A stretch of DNA of 33,484 nucleotides from Fragilaria crotonensis (GCA_022925895.1 JAKSYS010000680.1:1-33484); one strand, 5' to 3'; positions 20,437 through 29,642 are shown, counted from the first letter of the stretch. Notes: generated by a model not told the origin, from the letters alone. Program-made: numbers and translations.

Positions 20437-21153
20437 ATGCGTGACTTTCCTGATACTGTCCGGAAGGCTGTCGGTGCTGTTGTACCATTACCTTGCGCTC
20501 AACCGTTTATTGGTATGAAGCTGCTGCAGCCCATTCGGCACGACCAGGTGGCCCGGCATGGCCTCTTTAGACGCAAGCCCGTGCTTACAGATTTCGAGAC
20601 TAATGCAAGGACTCGTGCCGATTTCGTTGTCGATCTACCGGTAGGTGTAAAGGAAAAACTGGAAAGCCTCGGCGCAAATTCCGGGGCGCAGTATGTACGA
20701 GCATTGCAAGTGACTCAATCAGCTCCCTTCCTCAAAGCGCGTTTGCACGTTGTCAACCCACCACAAGCTAATGATCTTGCCGGAATCGGCTTGAAGGCTG
20801 CAAGTGACGACAACTGGAGCCTATGTTTATACAGTGGACTAATCACGAAGAAATCCTTGCCAACGCTAGGAATGAGAAGTATCCTACAGAACGCTGACAT
20901 TAAGTCGGATGACCATTTGACAAACATCAAGGGAGTGGTTACTGCCATTTACTCCGTCACCGGAGCGTTGACGTACGTCGGAGATGTCGAGCATGTTACT
21001 ACGGGTGAAGCGCCAATTGAAAGTGCCCATGTTCTCAAGGGATGGCACTACACGGCAACCGACGATGGAAACGTCATCCTGTCCGAAATTGGTCCAAAAG
21101 AATGGATTATTGCCATCGAGTACAAGACGTTGGAAGAATTGATGATGAGATAA
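20437..21153 (+). CDS. Cluster family protein, copy 1 (gasdermin-like core, hypothesis)
   Basis: Uninterrupted frame of 238 codons from ATG at 20437 (a GTG six bases upstream is in frame). The order of blocks is: amphipathic head FPDTVRKAVG, GMKLLQPI, GLFRRKPVL, ITKKSLPTL, then GVVTAIYSVTGALTYVGD, then an end with KEWIIAIEYKTLEE. Alternating hydrophobic residues in the last blocks suggest beta strands. There is no signal peptide or classical membrane helix. The family is not one I can name with certainty. Block order and length resemble the gasdermin pore-forming domain, which oligomerises in membranes. The C-terminal half is nearly identical to the partial copy at 27485-28004. No regulatory domain is attached. 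Confidence 0.75.
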   Translation: MRDFPDTVRKAVGAVVPLPCAQPFIGMKLLQPIRHDQVARHGLFRRKPVLTDFETNARTRADFVVDLPVGVKEKLESLGANSGAQYVRALQVTQSAPFLKARLHVVNPPQANDLAGIGLKAASDDNWSLCLYSGLITKKSLPTLGMRSILQNADIKSDDHLTNIKGVVTAIYSVTGALTYVGDVEHVTTGEAPIESAHVLKGWHYTATDDGNVILSEIGPKEWIIAIEYKTLEELMMR

Positions 21154-21181
21154 GGACCGGACAACTATGCATTCACAGATT

Positions 21182-21835
21182 TTATTGGGTTGCTTGCTCC
21201 TTCGTCTCGTATATCTCTCCCAACTCCAGTAACTCAATGCCGATCATCCATTCAACTGGACCTGTTTCAGACAGCACGACATGTCCAGAATCGGTCACCA
21301 TGTATTGGCATCCCGCCATTATTTTGACTTGCCCGGTAGGCGTGGGGTCAAATTGCACTCCACCGGTAGTAACGAGCCTAGAATCTCTGATGTATGTCAA
21401 CCCTCCAGTGACGGAGTATAAAACAGTAACCAGTCATGTCTTCCTATTCATTGAGTGAAGCCTCTGAACGTCGTACTCGTCCAGGAAAATAATCAATGCA
21501 ATCGCATTCACCGATTTCCTCGTAATTTTGCAATCGTTAAAAGAGAAGCTCCGAATCTTGTCAGTAGTTGCCTTCAAGTCGATGCTGGCAAGATCCAGCT
21601 GATTCCGTCACCACCCAAGCAAGTATATACTGCACGCTGAACATTTTGACAAGGCTTGCTAGTTTTTCTCGAAGCTCGTCCTCGATATGCGCGATGAGAG
21701 TTTCAGCCTTCGCTTCGACAGTATTAAGCACATCCTTGCGTCGAAAAAGGCCGTAGCAGCCCATGCGTCGACGGCATGGTACGCATGCCGTACCCAGCCT
21801 GAGGACGGCGTTTGGAAAGGCGTGGTTTGCTTAAT
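21182..21835 (-). pseudogene. Cluster family pseudogene, copy 2
   Basis: The minus strand has the family head (HAFPNAVLRLG then CVPCRR, about 21825-21770), then GCYGLFRRKDVLN, a middle part ending at a frame change near 21575, and the C-terminal part (21400-21182) ending with EWMIGIELLELGE. Compared with its neighbours it lacks about 15 residues between CVPC and GCYG (the GVKLLELIDH block) and has frameshifts around 21560 and 21440. It is most like copies at 22442 and 29643. It converges on copy 1, whose stop is only about 30 bp away. Confidence 0.75.
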
Positions 21836-21897
21836 TGATGTGTGTCACAAACCTGACGCAGTCAACGTAATTGATATTTTGTTCAGCCGTGCACCAC

Positions 21898-22063
21898 CGA
21901 AGACGCGGATGACCAGGCGGCCAACCGACCGTTGGGCAACATGTATAAAAGAGAATTACAAAATAATGTAAAGGAGCAGGCGAGGGAGTGGAACAGTGGA
22001 GGTGGCAGAGAACTTGCTAGCGCGAAACCAGCGAAGAACGTGAAGCAGAGGACGACGAAACTA
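21898..22063 (+). pseudogene. Duplicated fragment: family tail joined to PCIF1-like tail
   Basis: 21898-21950 matches the 3' end of the copy at 27485-28004 (shared GAAGACGCGGAT and GGCGGCCAAC words, then AACATGTATAA). 21979-22063 then matches the PCIF1 3' end (ELASAKPAKN compared with ERASAKPAKK). So a family copy and a PCIF1 tail were next to each other before duplication. Confidence 0.6.
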
Positions 22064-22441
22064 AATGTTTGCCATATACTGTGTTTACGTTTTCCTCTTT
22101 TAGGACGAGCGGCGATTTCAAACTTCAAGTTATGAGGAGACACCGCGCCACTCAGTCCTATTTCGACCGGTTCTACCGGTAGTGCAAGTGCAAACATGAA
22201 TAAAAGTTTTCTAAAAGGTTGTCAGGTCCCAAGCAACGTATCCGTGGTACCACCACAACATCCTTTCATTCCACATGGTATGTAATGCATGATTTACGAA
22301 AGATTAGTCGAGAATTCTGAAGCATCCCTCATGCATTTTTCTGTGCTTCTTCATTATGCATGCTGATCATAGGTCAGTTGGCCGGCAGGTGAACCATACC
22401 TTCAGACATGGTGACCCAACTTTTCTAAGTCGCAACGATCT
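22064..22441. other. Intergenic stretch with weak similarity to the pyruvate kinase 3' flank
   Basis: No gene. 22180-22260 resembles 32115-32205 by eye (shared GGTCCCAAG, GCAACGT, and a similar order of short words), which would be a third piece of duplicated neighbouring DNA. This needs alignment. Confidence 0.3.
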
Positions 22442-24598
22442 TTACTGCGTTAAGAAATCCTTCTTTGCGTCTGTCGTTTCCAACTTGAGGAACTCAATGC
22501 CGATGATCCGTTCAACTGGATTGGTTTCAGACAGGACGACTTGTCCAGAATCGGTCACCGTGTATTGACATCCCTCCATGATTTCGACAGGCCCGGTTTT
22601 ACTTTGGTCCAATTGCTTTCCACCATGAGCAACGCGACCAGAATCTCCGACATATGTCAACCCTCCAGTGACGGAGTATATAACAGTAACCACCCCCATC
22701 TTGCGTGTTGCAGGGACGCCATGTTCGTCCAGGAAATCAATCAAGTCCATCACTGACACCGATTTCTTGGTAATTCGACCATCGTTAAAAGAGAGGCTCC
22801 AACTTTTGTCACCAGTAGCCTTCAAGCCGACGCTGGAAAGATCCACATCTCGTAGCGGGTGTGTAGCGTGAAACGCCGACATCAAGCTAGCTGATTGCGT
22901 CACGTCCGAAGCAAGTATAAACTGCACGCTGAACTCTTTGACAAGGTTTTTAAGTTTTTCTCGTTGCTCGTCCTCGACGCACTCGATGAGAGTTTCAGAA
23001 TTCGGTTCGACGGTATTAAGCACATGCTTGCGTCGAAAAAGGCCGTAGCATCCCAGATGGCGGTGATCGATGAGCTCCAGCAGCTCAATGCCAATGCAAG
23101 GTAGACGACATGGTACGCATGACACACCAAGCCTGCTGACAACGTTTGGAAAGGCGTTGGAGTGCTTGATTATTTTCTGTGACAAACCTGACACTGTTTG
23201 GACGCCCCTTTTGATGTCAAGCTCATCGGCTTTCAGCACCCCAAAATCCTCCAAGTGACGTGCAACATCATCGTTTTTCTCCTTGCGAGCCACATCAAGA
23301 GCTGTTTCGCCGTCTTTATTTGTGATATTCAAAACAACCCCTTTGTGTTCCAATAAAGCTCCAACCACTTCCAAATGGCCTTCCTTGCTTGCTTTGATTA
23401 GCGCGGTATCGCCGTCTTTATTCGTGATATTCACATCAACCCCTTTGTGTTTCAATAAGGCACCAACCACTTCCAAACGGCCTTGCTCGCTTGCTTTCAT
23501 TAGAGCGGTGTCGCCGTCGTTATTGCTGATATTCACATCAACCATTTCGTGTTTCAATAAGGCACCAACCACTTCCAAACGGCCTTGCTCGCTTGCTTTC
23601 ATTAGAGCGGTGTCGCCGTCGTTATTGCTGATATTCACATCAACCATTTCGTGTTTCAGTAATGCATCAACCACTTCCAAATGGCCTTGCTCGCTTGCTT
23701 TGATTAGAGCGGTGTCGCCGTCGTTATTGCTGATATAAACAGCAACCATTTCGTGTTTCAGTAATGCATCAACCACTTCCAAATGGCCTTGCTCGCTTGC
23801 TTTGATTAGAGCGGTGTCGCCGTCGTTATTGCTGATATAAACAGCAACCATTTCGTGTTTCAGTAATGCATCAACCACTTCCAAATGGCCTTGCTCGCTT
23901 GCTTTGATTAGAGCGGTGTCGCCGTCGTTATTCCTGATATAAACAAAAACCCCTTTGTGTTCCAATAAGGCTCCAACCACATCCAAATGGCCTTCCTTGC
24001 TTGCTTTGATTAGAGCGGTGTCGCCGTCGTTATTGCTGATATTCACATCAACCCATTTGTCTTCCAATAAGGCTCCAACCACATCCAAACGGCCTTCCTT
24101 GCTTGCTTTCATTAGAGCGGTGTCGCCGTCGTTATTGCTGATATTCACATCAACCCATTTGTCTTTCAATAAGGCTCTAACCACTTCCAAACGGCCTTCC
24201 TTGCTTGCTTTCATTAGAGCGGTGTCGCCGTCGTTATTGCTGATATTCACATCAACCATTTCGTGTTTCAGTAATGCATCAACCACTTCCAAATGGCCTT
24301 GCTCGCTTGCTTTCATTAGAGCGGTTTCGCCGTCTTTATTCGTGATATTCACATCAACCCATTTGTCTTTCAATAAGGCTCTAACCACTTCCAAACGGCC
24401 TTGCTCGCTTGCTTTCATTAGAGCGGTTTCGCCGCCATACTTATCCTTGATATTCACATCAACCCCTTTGTGTTCCGATAAGGCTCCAACCACTTCCAAA
24501 CGGCCTTGCTCGCTAGCATGGATGGGCGCTAACTTAACCTTGTCGAGATTCCCACCTCTGGCATTCCGAATCAATTCTGAATCAAACCTATCACTCAT
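22442..24598 (-). CDS. Ankyrin-repeat protein with C-terminal cluster-family (gasdermin-like) domain
   Basis: 718 residues, one open frame. Residues 1-49 are a head with the first degenerate repeat (FDSELIRNARGGNLDKV). Residues 50-424 hold eleven ankyrin repeats of 34 residues (NNDGDTALMKASEQGRLEVV type), with a closing half repeat to about 458 (TALDVARKEKNDDVARHLED). A short linker leads to the family domain at about 480-710: NAFPNVVSRLG, CVPCRLPC, GIELLELIDH, GCYGLFRRKHVL, ITKKSVSVMDLIDFLDE, GVVTVIYSVTGGLTYVGD and RIIGIEFLKLE. Ankyrin arrays bind proteins, so the N-terminus is likely a sensor or restraint for the C-terminal domain (inference). The repeats are close to identical at DNA level, which means recent expansion or gene conversion. 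This is the most complex member of the cluster. Confidence 0.85.
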   Translation of the reverse strand: MSDRFDSELIRNARGGNLDKVKLAPIHASEQGRLEVVGALSEHKGVDVNIKDKYGGETALMKASEQGRLEVVRALLKDKWVDVNITNKDGETALMKASEQGHLEVVDALLKHEMVDVNISNNDGDTALMKASKEGRLEVVRALLKDKWVDVNISNNDGDTALMKASKEGRLDVVGALLEDKWVDVNISNNDGDTALIKASKEGHLDVVGALLEHKGVFVYIRNNDGDTALIKASEQGHLEVVDALLKHEMVAVYISNNDGDTALIKASEQGHLEVVDALLKHEMVAVYISNNDGDTALIKASEQGHLEVVDALLKHEMVDVNISNNDGDTALMKASEQGRLEVVGALLKHEMVDVNISNNDGDTALMKASEQGRLEVVGALLKHKGVDVNITNKDGDTALIKASKEGHLEVVGALLEHKGVVLNITNKDGETALDVARKEKNDDVARHLEDFGVLKADELDIKRGVQTVSGLSQKIIKHSNAFPNVVSRLGVSCVPCRLPCIGIELLELIDHRHLGCYGLFRRKHVLNTVEPNSETLIECVEDEQREKLKNLVKEFSVQFILASDVTQSASLMSAFHATHPLRDVDLSSVGLKATGDKSWSLSFNDGRITKKSVSVMDLIDFLDEHGVPATRKMGVVTVIYSVTGGLTYVGDSGRVAHGGKQLDQSKTGPVEIMEGCQYTVTDSGQVVLSETNPVERIIGIEFLKLETTDAKKDFLTQ
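23327..24451 (-). repeat. 102-bp coding tandem repeat (ankyrin array)
   Basis: Eleven units of 102 bp (one of 105) encode the ankyrin repeats. Some adjacent units, such as those around 23652-23753 and 23754-23855, look identical base for base, including synonymous sites. Repeats alternate between a few surface variants (KHEMVDVN, KDKWVDVN, EHKGVFVY), so changes are at the loop ends. Confidence 0.95.
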
Positions 24599-25839
24599 AA
24601 CGATCAGCTTGTGACAGGGATCAATGCAAGTGACGATCGAAATCTAATCTTGGCTGAGGGTGATCTGATCTGTGACACGCTAAAGCAAGTCAATTTACGT
24701 GCTGTGTTGAGCGTTGAGAATTCGCGAATCTGTTGTGGAGCTCTGTAGAAGGATGCAAGTGCACAGAACCATGAATCAGCATTTTGAGGGAGTATCATAC
24801 AACTCCGAGCATTCCAGTACTATCATAATCCTACGCAACAGTAATTTGCAAAGCCGCTAGCTCATTTTAAGACGATCGAGCCATACCGGTATGAGCAGCT
24901 AAATAAATAGTAAGACCCTCTAACGACAATCTCAAATAAACATGGCTGGCGAATGAAATCCCATAGACGGTGCTGTACGGTGTACTCTAAAGTTCCCCAT
25001 TTAGCGCTCCCAAATAAAAATTTTCAAAGATATGCCCCAATAATAATCCGGTATAAACGTACACAGGGATTGCACACGATACAACAGGCCTGCACCACGC
25101 CGGCCCCGTTGCTGGCGATTGCAACGGGATCATCCAAGCGATCTAAACGAAAAACGGTGAAGTGTGTTTTCCGGTCGTTCGAATACTCTCTCTCTACTAC
25201 TAGCTAGTATGGATCGAAATGAAAGGTCGACGTGACTGTATAAGATCAAATCCAAACTCTCGTTGGGAGTTCAAATTTACACGATCAATCCAATATATGA
25301 TGTATATAAGCATATAAGCACTATTTCAAAAAAAGTCACGAATGCATTCCCGGTCCTTTACTTGTATAGCAGTACTCAGATTGAATTCGTTCCTAAAACA
25401 ACGCATAGGCCAGGCGGATCCGACTGAAAAATCCATCACACTAATGCCGTTGAAGCATGTTGAATTTTGAACTACTTGTAGACTTGTAGTCTACTCGGAG
25501 TACCCTTGCACCTGGTTCTGCGAGTATGTTGTGTTCTGTATGCCTGAGGATGGTGCGTAGAATTTGTGCATATCCCAAATGATTGAATCAAGGATCAAGG
25601 TATGTATATAGCATATGCGCCGTCCTCGAGAAAGTCTATTTTGGTGCACCATACTACATGTACTGTAATAATCGTAGTAAACAATTCTGTACCTGTATGA
25701 TACTACGTACCAATTGACCAAAAAAGGAGACTTCATTGATGAGCGAAAGGAATAACACCACGCATCTTGATCCAAGGTCTGCAATCGACGGAAAACAACA
25801 TAAACAACTGACGGCGCCACGCTAGTACACCAGCACCAT
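24599..25839. other. Intergenic region between divergent cluster members
   Basis: No gene supported. It should hold the promoters of the ankyrin gene (minus) and the 25840 gene (plus). 24650-24710 shares the words CTGTGACACGC and GTCAATT with DNA upstream of the 29643 copy (30730-30745), which hints at a shared upstream region. The minus-strand frame 26051-25491 overlaps the next gene and shows no motif. Confidence 0.45.
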
Positions 25840-26892
25840 ATGCCGACTCTCGACGACTTACATGATGCTGTCCGAATCGCTATGAAAACGGGCTTGCCTT
25901 TAGCTCGGCCAATCACGGGCATGCAGCTCCTGCAGTTCATCGGAAACGCCGACGTGGAATGGTACGGCGGTATCTTAAGACGCAAGTACGTGCTAAAAGA
26001 ATCCAAGCACCCTTCTGATACTCTCATCAAGTACGTCGATCTCCATGCCAACCATCACAAAGAACCACTTCAAAGAATTCTGGACGCTCAGGACCAACAA
26101 TACCTTAGACCATCTGACGTGTTGAGATCACACTCCTCTGAAACGGAAGCAAGCACATCCGTCCCACTTCAAGGCGCGGGCATTCTCAGATTCGGCTTCA
26201 TGTCTAAAAACAAGAAGAAATTCAGCATCGAATTTGGCAACGGACAAATTCTGAGGAAATCAGTGTCAACAATGAATTTGATTGATTTCCTGGACGACCA
26301 TGAAGTCAAGAGGCGTCGCTCCCTAACGAACATGAAGGGAGTGGTTACTGCTGTTTACTGTATCACTGGAAAGTTGGTGTATAAGGGAACGACCGTTCAC
26401 GTCACCAGTGGTGGAGCGCACTTGAACACAGCGCCAAATCTGCCAATCAACGTTACGGCGGGATTCATGGAGACAAATACGGAAGGGGTAATCCTGCCAG
26501 AAAACACTGAGGAATCTGGAGGATTGACTAATACCGTAAATTCCTCGTCTGTCACTGCAGGTGGAGTGCAATCGAACGCCACGCCAACCGGACCTGTCAA
26601 CGTTAATACGGGATTTCAAAGCACACTTGCAAATATGGAAGACGCACTCCTACCAGAAACGAACACTGAGGAATCTGGAGAATCCACGTCTGTCGCTGCA
26701 GGAACAGTGCAATCAGGTCTTACTTCAATTGCGCCTGTCAATTATACGGCGAGATTGCAACGAACGATGGCCAGTTCGGAAGCGGTAAGCGTGTCACCAA
26801 GCGATACCGATGAATGGATTATCGCCGTTGACATCCTAGAGTTTGATGAACAAGAAAGGGGTAGCAATCGATTAAAGTTCGTTGCACCTTAG
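25840..26892 (+). CDS. Cluster family protein, copy 4, with triplicated C-terminal segment
   Basis: 350 codons from ATG at 25840. Core blocks: LHDAVRIAMKTG, GMQLLQFIG, GGILRRKYVL (residues 43-52), GQILRKSVSTMNLIDFLDD (135-153), GVVTAVYCITGKLVYKG (167-183) and a final DEWIIAVDILEF (324-335). Between the last two blocks, where relatives have one segment of about 45 residues, this protein has three: residues 188-227, 238-280 and 285-326, each starting V(T/A)(S/A)G and containing a TEESG or TDEW end. The repeated part is Thr/Asn/Gly-rich and could be an exposed beta or flexible region. The gene abuts a PCIF1 fragment at its 3' end. It is intact in frame, so it may be functional with an altered C-terminal half. 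Confidence 0.75.
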   Translation: MPTLDDLHDAVRIAMKTGLPLARPITGMQLLQFIGNADVEWYGGILRRKYVLKESKHPSDTLIKYVDLHANHHKEPLQRILDAQDQQYLRPSDVLRSHSSETEASTSVPLQGAGILRFGFMSKNKKKFSIEFGNGQILRKSVSTMNLIDFLDDHEVKRRRSLTNMKGVVTAVYCITGKLVYKGTTVHVTSGGAHLNTAPNLPINVTAGFMETNTEGVILPENTEESGGLTNTVNSSSVTAGGVQSNATPTGPVNVNTGFQSTLANMEDALLPETNTEESGESTSVAAGTVQSGLTSIAPVNYTARLQRTMASSEAVSVSPSDTDEWIIAVDILEFDEQERGSNRLKFVAP

Positions 26893-27160
26893 AAAATTAG
26901 AATTGCTTCCAATGAAAGACGATAAAGTTCAATTTTCGTTTGTGGTTATTGTCCCTGTTCGGTTCGAGAAATCGTCGTATCAATATATATGGCCGCATAA
27001 AATTTAAAAACCCAACACTTAAAATCATCGCCAGGCCGATCATGGGTTTTACCATGAGGCACAATATCAAAAATTGAGGAAAGCCGAGGCTGAATGTCAG
27101 ACCGAGAACAGCTGAAAGATGGTCTAACACAAATACGGTTGCAACAAGGTGGGGATCTAA
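26893..27160 (+). pseudogene. PCIF1-like pseudogene fragment
   Basis: The plus strand reads VQFSFVVIVPVRFEKSSYQY and then, after a stop, QADHGFYHEAQYQ, matching residues around 440-505 of the PCIF1-like protein at 17414 (FSFVVIVPVWLEESSYQ, KADHGFCDGAQHQ). The match starts right after the stop of the preceding gene and contains several stops. It is dead and far too short to act. Confidence 0.88.
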
Positions 27161-27184
27161 GAAATCTACATGTCGGTTCTTCTG

Positions 27185-27412
27185 CCATTCAGTCACCGAT
27201 TTCCTCGTAATTTTGGAATCGTAAATAGAGAGGCTCCAACTCTTGTCAGAAGTAGCCTTCAAGCAGACGCTGACGAGATCCGCATCTTGAAGTGGGAATT
27301 TAGCGTGGAAAGTTGACAAAAAGGCAGCTGATTCCGTCACCACGCAAGCTAGTATATAGTGCATGCTGGACTTTTCGACAAGGTCTTCAAGCTCTTGGGT
27401 ACTTGTATTCTT
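27185..27412 (-). pseudogene. Cluster family fragment, copy 5 (middle part)
   Basis: The open stretch KNTSTQELEDLVEKS, HYILACVVTESAAFLS, FPLQDADL, CLKATSDKSWSLS and KITRKSVTEW matches the central part of the family, closest to the copies at 22442 and 21182. It has neither head nor C-terminal part and continues out of the family into the reverse of the PCIF1 fragment. It is a truncated remnant. Confidence 0.8.
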
Positions 27413-27484
27413 CACACCCGGTTTCCGTTTAAACGTCAGAGTAATGGGTAATGTACTTGGGGACACCGCGAACTCCGTTTGTGC

Positions 27485-28004
27485 ATAGGTTCTAGCGAAG
27501 TCGTGCAGAAGCACTGTTCGAGAGAGCTACTGATCTTGCAAGGAACGGATTGACTGGAGCCTCGCTGCGTTCGGCAATGGCCAAATCAAGAAGAAAGTAT
27601 GTTCAATGATGGAGTTAAAACATATTCTAGAGGAAACTGACGTTATGGTGGATGATCATTTGACAAACGTCAAGGGAGTGGTTCCTGCTATCTACTCCGT
27701 CACCGGAGCGTTGACGTACGTCGGAGATGTCGAGCATGTTACTACTGGTGAAGCGCCAATTGAGAGTGCCGATGTTCTCTCCGGATGGCAATACGCGGTG
27801 ACCAACGATGGAAACGTTATTCTGTCCGAAATCGATCCAAAAGAATGGATGATCGCCATCGAGTACAAGACGTTGGAAGAATTTGATGAGCTATATGATG
27901 CTAGTTGCAAAGCTGGTTACTCGTTGAGAGTACGTGATCACGATAGACCACGAAAGAAGACGCGGATTACCTGGCGGCCAACTGACCATTGATTAACATG
28001 TATA
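27485..28004 (+). pseudogene. Cluster family fragment, copy 6 (C-terminal half)
   Basis: An ATG at 27606 opens a 128-codon frame with LTNVKGVVPAIYSVTGALTY, YVGDVEHVTTGEAP and KEWMIAIEYKTLEEFDE. Upstream, 27485-27605 still reads degraded family protein (GNGQIKKKV and DLARNGL), so the head was lost by a break against copy 5. The C-terminal half is almost the same as copy 1 (20437). An extra tail ends KKTRITWRPTDH. It could be translated as a half-domain, but is more likely a broken gene. Confidence 0.7.
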
Positions 28005-28065
28005 ATGAACCAACACAGAACAAAATGCATGAGGAAGGCGATCGTGTCGAACGGCGGAGGCAGCA
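28005..28065 (+). pseudogene. PCIF1 tail fragment
   Basis: 28037-28065 reads GDRVERRRQHL, matching GDGVEQRRRQ of the PCIF1 tail at 19160-19190. It is in frame with the gene that follows and makes the ATG at 28005 doubtful as the true start of that gene. Confidence 0.55.
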
Positions 28066-28169
28066 CCTTTAGTTTTCAAGTGAACGGGAGTACAGAAATT
28101 CTCAGCATACCTGATCCATCCGAAAGCAAGGACGATATCAACGCTCGAACCAGATTATTGTACTGCAGT

Positions 28170-28922
28170 ATGGAGGACGCCTTTTCAAATGCTGTCCGGG
28201 AGGCTCTCGGTGGAGTTCCACCAGTACTTGTCCCTTGCGCTCAACCATATCCAGGTGTCAAGCTACTGAATCTCATCCCACGCTCCCACATTCGAGTGTC
28301 TGGCCTTTTTCGACGCAAGCGTGTGTTTGGGAACCCCGGAAATTCGTATGATTCTCTCCTCCGTTTAGTTGATCACGATGATGATCAACGAGAAGAACTT
28401 GAAACGATTGTTACAGAAGCCGTACCTGTCAGTTTAAAAACGATTCCAATCAATTCCATGACGGTGGGTTTTAATGCATTCATGCCCTTGCAAGACATGG
28501 AACTTGCCGGCGTTGGTCTCAAGACTTTGAATGACTGCAACTGGAAAATCAATTGCAGCCATGGCCAAATTGAAAAGAAATCATTGTCAATAATAACATT
28601 GACAGACTTTTTAGAGAGGAATCGCGTCGCGTGGCGTCCTTGCATGAGTATCTTCGAGGGAGTGGTTACTGCAATCTACTACATCACCGGAGGGGTGAGA
28701 TACATTGGAGATTCCGAGCTCGTCACAACTGATGGAGTGCAATTGGATCCCACAACGCCAACTAGGCCTGTCAACATAATTGCCGCGGGGTGGCATTATG
28801 TGGTGAACAATGCTGGTCAAGTCCAATTGTTCGAAACCGATCCAACGGAATGGATTGTCGCCATTGAGTACCAAAAGTTGAAAGAAGGAACTGACCACCG
28901 AATCAGGCTCGTTGATTTTTAG
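28170..28922 (+). CDS. Cluster family protein, copy 7 (gasdermin-like core, hypothesis)
   Basis: The start is set at ATG 28170 because relatives begin there (MEDAFSNAVREALGG) and the 55 in-frame codons before it include a PCIF1 tail remnant. The product has 250 residues: amphipathic head 1-15, VPC at 21-23, GVKLLNLIPR 29-38, GLFRRKRVF 45-53, a charged stretch DDDQREELETI 70-80, IEKKSLSIITLTDFL 134-148, GVVTAIYYITGGVRYIGD 164-181 and TEWIVAIEYQKL 226-237. The amphipathic strand around 164-181 is the best conserved part of the family. No ankyrin or other domain is attached. It is the best reference copy of the bare domain and suits structure prediction. Confidence 0.75.
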   Translation: MEDAFSNAVREALGGVPPVLVPCAQPYPGVKLLNLIPRSHIRVSGLFRRKRVFGNPGNSYDSLLRLVDHDDDQREELETIVTEAVPVSLKTIPINSMTVGFNAFMPLQDMELAGVGLKTLNDCNWKINCSHGQIEKKSLSIITLTDFLERNRVAWRPCMSIFEGVVTAIYYITGGVRYIGDSELVTTDGVQLDPTTPTRPVNIIAAGWHYVVNNAGQVQLFETDPTEWIVAIEYQKLKEGTDHRIRLVDF

Positions 28923-29642
28923 AAAAAGCATGAAGCTTCGCGTCGACCCGATCAACAATCACCAATTACCAATACAGCCATTAACGACGATCGAAAACAT
29001 GATTCACTTGGGGACAAACCGACCGTTTGATCAACAAGCATCGTGCAATAAGGAATGAAGAAACGAAGAAACACAGTAAATTGTACTACTCTCTAGTAGA
29101 CCTACTCGAGTGCAGTTCTGGAATATGCATTCTGAAGTACAGTACCGTAGTACTACTACTCGAGTATTGGTGAAGGAATGTGGGTATGCGTGTTGATTGT
29201 ACAGATCCGATTAGGTTTCACCGATTTGACGTCAGCGCGTACCAATCAGGATGCTCTCAGCATGTTACTGTCTTACTGTAGTACTGTATGTCAGTACGTT
29301 GAACGTGAAGTCATCAGTACTGTGACGTGGGCGTTGACGTCAAATTGGTGAAACCTAATCGGACCCATTGGAGAAAGGCAATACTGTACACTGTAGTAAC
29401 CGTACAGTAGATCGAGCAAGTATCCATCCAAAATGTGACAGTAGGTAGGTCTTGTCTAATAAGTTTTGTTAAACTGAATTACGTGTCATCACATTCATTC
29501 AGTTATGAGAGCATGGTAAGCTCTCCAACCAGATATTAAATGATTTGATCAGTAGATTCCACAAAACAAACTCCATACTTCTTCTGTAGGATAAATCCCA
29601 ATGCATGCATTCAAAGCTTGGTCGGTCGCCTGGTAATGATCT
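28923..29642. other. Intergenic stretch with a MITE
   Basis: No gene. 28975-29050 resembles 31880-31930 (shared ACATGATTCAC and GGGGACAAACCGACC-like words), another shared flank. 29050-29460 is rich in GTACTGTAGTAC-like words and contains the inverted-repeat element at 29206-29363. Confidence 0.55.
29206..29363. mobile_element. MITE-like element, 158 bp, 33-bp terminal inverted repeats
   Basis: The left arm (29206-29238) starts TCCGATTAGGTTTCACC; the right arm (29331-29363) is its reverse complement with 2 mismatches in 33. Both arms contain TGACGTCA, the full palindromic CRE. No clear target-site duplication at the edges and no coding capacity. The arms fit a non-autonomous DNA transposon or a regulatory inverted repeat. 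Confidence 0.8.

Noticed and set aside
23283-24614. Long plus-strand frames with repeats of the RAVSPSLLLIFTSTI type
   Set aside because: They are the exact antisense of the ankyrin array; the repeat comes from the 102-bp unit and the hydrophobic run is a by-product of the ankyrin codons.
25491-26051. 186-codon minus-strand frame
   Set aside because: Half of it is antisense to the 25840 gene and the rest lacks any motif.
28005-28169. N-terminal extension of the 28170 gene
   Set aside because: In frame, but it includes a PCIF1 tail remnant and relatives begin at the later ATG.
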